From NCBI GenBank assembly GCA_041552135.1, contig JBFELL010000047.1:1-17419 (forward strand): a DNA stretch of 17,419 bases. Direction: 5' to 3'. Source of the DNA: SZUA-186 sp041552135. Lineage in GTDB: Bacteria > Pseudomonadota > Gammaproteobacteria > UBA9214. Each line of letters opens with the position of its first letter. Positions within the stretch are counted from its first letter, which is position 1. Below, in pieces: positions 15,368-17,419 of this stretch. The notes beneath the pieces are model-generated. The model had not been told where the DNA came from and searched no databases. It worked only from the letters and a program-made list of their open reading frames with translations. The translations under genes and the position numbers were made by a program.

Positions 15368-15434
15368 GGGAGACGTTGCGTCTTTGCGCGAATGGTTTCC
15401 GGTTTTTTGCGTACCAAGTCCTTAAATACCGTCA

Positions 15435-15683
15435 ATGCGTATCTACATGCAAATCCCGCCTGAGAGTGACAAGGCGCCGCGCTACTACCATCTGCACCTG
15501 CAGGAGGACCTGCTGGAAGGCTGGACGCTGCTGCGCGAGTGGGGTTACCAGGGTGCCGGCGGCCGGCTGAAGCGCGAGCATTTCGCCGATCGCGAGGCCG
15601 CCGAGGAAGCCCTGCTCCGGGCACGCGATGATCAACTGAAACGCGGTTACCAGGTCGTCTTCATACAGGCGCAGAACGAATAA
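15435..15683 (+). CDS. Small WGR-domain-like protein
   Basis: This 82-residue soluble protein looks like a stand-alone WGR domain. It has the RYYHLHLQEDLLEGW opening strand pair, EWGYQGAGG in place of the signature WGR (W36, G37, Y38), an alanine-rich helix (54-64) and the closing KRGYQVVF (70-76). WGR domains occur in PARP proteins, where they bind DNA ends, and as small single-domain bacterial proteins of unknown role. The arginine is replaced by tyrosine, so nucleic-acid binding should not be assumed. The ATG at 15435 has no strong ribosome site; an ATG at 15447 is an alternative. It lies between dgt and gltB with no clear operon partner. The family call is from remembered pattern. Confidence 0.65.
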   Translation: MRIYMQIPPESDKAPRYYHLHLQEDLLEGWTLLREWGYQGAGGRLKREHFADREAAEEALLRARDDQLKRGYQVVFIQAQNE

Positions 15684-15828
15684 CACCCGCCCGCGATTGA
15701 ACGATTGCATGCCCCTGAAAACAATAAGGAAAAACACACCCCGCTAAATTGAACCCCCGGCCATGCAGCGCTATACTGTCCGGCCTTTTGGCCACGGCCG
15801 GCCGAATTGCGTGTGGCTTGCTGCCGGC

Positions 15829-15842
15829 AACGAAATTTCGTT
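15829..15842. promoter_or_regulatory. Perfect palindrome upstream of gltB
   Basis: AACGAAATTTCGTT is a 14-bp perfect palindrome about 98 bases before gltB. It overlaps a weak -35 candidate (TTCGTT 15837-15842) that is 17 bases from AATAAT (15860-15865). CTTGCTG occurs on both sides (15817-15823 and 15847-15853). A dimeric repressor or activator site is plausible for a nitrogen-assimilation gene, but no regulator can be named. The rest of 15684-15939 shows no gene. Confidence 0.35.
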
Positions 15843-15939
15843 TTAACTTGCTGTATTTTAATAATTTTTTGCTAAGCCCCCATGGCCATAATCCAGGCCC
15901 GGGATTAACAGCGAAGACGAACAGGACAGGGTTTTCACC

Positions 15940-17419
15940 ATGACGCACGGCATGCTGCCGCCCAGACAGGGCCTGTACGACCCCGCCAACGAACACGATG
16001 CCTGCGGCGTCGGCTTTGTGGCCAATGTAAAGGGACGAAAGTCACATGAAATCGTCCGCCAGGGTCTGAAAATCCTTGAAAACCTGACCCACCGCGGGGC
16101 CGTTGGTGCCGACCCGCTCGCCGGTGACGGTGCCGGCATCCTGATGCAGATCCCGGATGCCTTCCTGCGCGAGGAATGTGCCGCGCTGGGCATAACCCTG
16201 CCGGCGGCAGGTGACTACGGCGTTGGCGCCATCTTCCTGCCACAGCAGGACGCTACCCGTGACCACTGTCTGGCATTGCTGGAATCCATCACCGCCGAGG
16301 AAGGACAGACCCTGCTGGGCTGGCGCGATGTGCCAACCGACAACAGCGGTCTCGGCGAGGGCGTCAAGGCGGTTGAACCGGTGGTACGCCAGCTCATCAT
16401 CGGCCGTGGCGATAACTGCGCCGACACGGATGCCTTCGAGCGCAAGCTGTTCGTGATTCGCAAGCGGGCCGAAAATGCCATTGCCGAATGCGGCATGCCG
16501 GGCTGTGAGGCCTTCTATGTCCCGTCGATGTCATGCCGCACGCTGTCCTACAAGGGCATGCTGCTGTCCAACCAGGTCGACGCCTATTTCACCGACCTGA
16601 AGGACGAACGGCTCACCAGTGCCCTGGCGCTGGTGCATCAGCGTTTCTCAACCAACACCTTTCCCTCCTGGGACCTGGCACACCCGTTCCGCATGATCGC
16701 CCACAACGGCGAGATCAACACCGTGCGCGGCAACATCAACTGGATGAACGCGCGCCGCCATTCCATGGCCTCGGAACTGTTCGGCGACGACCTCGGCAAG
16801 CTGTGGCCGCTGATTGCCGAGGGCCAGTCCGACTCGGCCTGCTTCGATAATGCGCTGGAACTGCTGGTCACCGGCGGCTACTCCATGTCGCACGCCATGA
16901 TGATGCTGATCCCGGAGGCCTGGGCCGGCAATCCGCTGATGGATGACAAACGTCGTGCCTTCTATGAATATCATGCGGCCCTGATGGAGCCCTGGGATGG
17001 CCCGGCCGCGGTCGCCTTCACCGACGGCCGTCAGATCGGCGCCACCCTTGACCGCAACGGCCTGCGGCCGGCGCGCTACCTGATCACCGATGATGACCTG
17101 GTCGTCATGGTCTCGGAGATGGGTGTCCTCGACATCCCGGAAGAGCGCATCGTCAAGAAATGGCGCCTGCAGCCGGGCAAGATGTTTCTCATCGACATGG
17201 AAGAAGGCCGCATTATCGATGACGAGGAACTGAAGGCCGGACTGGCCGACGCCCGGCCCTACCAGGACTGGCTCGCCAACACGCAGATCCTGCTGAAAAA
17301 CCTGCCCGGCGAAGTCAGCCCCATGTCGCCCGCCCAGGATACCCTGCTCGACCGGCAGCAGGCCTTCGGCTATACCCAGGAAGACATCAAGTTCCTGATG
17401 ACGCCGATGGCCGTGACCG
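15940..17419 (+). CDS. gltB: Glutamate synthase (NADPH) large subunit, N-terminal part
   Basis: Only the first 493 codons are in the window, about one third of the roughly 1500-residue family length; the reading frame is open to the edge. GltB converts glutamine and 2-oxoglutarate to two glutamates. The part seen is the N-terminal glutamine amidotransferase class II domain (from residue 22 to about 420) and the start of the central domain. C22 in HDACGVGF is the nucleophile exposed after removal of a 21-residue propeptide. HQRFSTNTFPSWDLAHPFR (233 on) and HNGEINTVRGNINW (N256) are glutamine-site signatures. AGGACAGG lies about 9 bases before the ATG. It is not obviously cotranscribed with the WGR-like gene 256 bases upstream. 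gltD would be expected downstream, outside the window. Confidence 0.97.
   Translation, partial: MTHGMLPPRQGLYDPANEHDACGVGFVANVKGRKSHEIVRQGLKILENLTHRGAVGADPLAGDGAGILMQIPDAFLREECAALGITLPAAGDYGVGAIFLPQQDATRDHCLALLESITAEEGQTLLGWRDVPTDNSGLGEGVKAVEPVVRQLIIGRGDNCADTDAFERKLFVIRKRAENAIAECGMPGCEAFYVPSMSCRTLSYKGMLLSNQVDAYFTDLKDERLTSALALVHQRFSTNTFPSWDLAHPFRMIAHNGEINTVRGNINWMNARRHSMASELFGDDLGKLWPLIAEGQSDSACFDNALELLVTGGYSMSHAMMMLIPEAWAGNPLMDDKRRAFYEYHAALMEPWDGPAAVAFTDGRQIGATLDRNGLRPARYLITDDDLVVMVSEMGVLDIPEERIVKKWRLQPGKMFLIDMEEGRIIDDEELKAGLADARPYQDWLANTQILLKNLPGEVSPMSPAQDTLLDRQQAFGYTQEDIKFLMTPMAVT

Larger units (their letters stand above)
15206..15391. repeat. 186-bp element bounded by 15-bp perfect inverted repeats
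   Basis: TCGCGCAAAGACGCA (15206-15220) and TGCGTCTTTGCGCGA (15377-15391) are exact reverse complements flanking about 156 bases of relatively AT-rich DNA between dgt and the WGR-like gene. Size and termini suggest a MITE or other small non-autonomous repeat. No target-site duplication is evident outside the arms (ATTGAC on the left, ATGGTT on the right) and no transposase is present. Its copy number in the genome is unknown. Confidence 0.5.

Noticed and set aside
15780..15803. GGCC-rich inverted repeats downstream of the WGR-like gene as a terminator
   Set aside because: Several competing short pairings exist (GGCC-TTTT-GGCC, CCGGCC with GGCCGG) but none is followed by a T-run.
15813..15828. 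GG-N10-GC sigma54-like core upstream of gltB
   Set aside because: The -12 element lacks the TTGC bases beyond the GC dinucleotide, and such cores are frequent by chance in GC-rich DNA.

Overview
The window looks like chromosomal core DNA of a GC-rich gammaproteobacterium. Gene order follows, from memory, the Pseudomonas priA-rpmE-nuclease-(malic enzyme)-ponA / pilMNOPQ-aroK-aroB-...-gltB neighbourhood. Every long gene is intact and has recognisable family motifs. I see no phage, IS transposase, CRISPR array, tRNA or rRNA gene. The genus cannot be fixed from the sequence alone; an order such as Chromatiales is a guess from the GC content and from an LDH-like malate dehydrogenase.

Layout. 1-323: AT-rich gene-free DNA with two tandem perfect DnaA boxes. 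324-680: a DUF3135-like small protein. 855-1223: rpmE (ribosomal protein L31) with a good sigma70 promoter, a structured leader and a strong intrinsic terminator. 1170-4609: a secreted staphylococcal-nuclease-like enzyme, an M48 metalloprotease lipoprotein and an LDH-like malate dehydrogenase, all on the + strand. 4617-7007 (minus strand): mrcA/ponA, penicillin-binding protein 1A, converging on mdh. 7186-12279: the type IV pilus alignment/secretin operon pilMNOPQ, divergent from mrcA and driven by a near-consensus promoter. 12337-15188: aroK, aroB and a dGTPase-like gene. 15206-15391: a short element bounded by 15-bp inverted repeats. 15435-15683: a small WGR-like protein. 15940 to the end: the first third of gltB, the glutamate synthase large subunit.

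How the genes work together. pilM-pilN-pilO-pilP overlap or abut, then pilQ follows; together they encode the cytoplasmic-ring-to-outer-membrane-secretin trunk of the type IV pilus machine. The divergent PBP1A builds the peptidoglycan this machine must cross. aroK and aroB are consecutive suppliers of the shikimate pathway. gltB feeds ammonium assimilation. rpmE, dgt and the DnaA boxes relate to translation, nucleotide pools and replication.

The window is mostly conserved housekeeping, and I found no convincing undescribed multigene system. The more unusual signals lie between or across genes. The rpmE terminator lies inside the signal-peptide codons of the nuclease gene. A perfect 11-bp GAAA-loop hairpin contains both candidate aroK start codons. 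A MITE-like inverted-repeat element appears to carry the promoter of the WGR gene. Malate dehydrogenase occupies the slot where Pseudomonas has malic enzyme.
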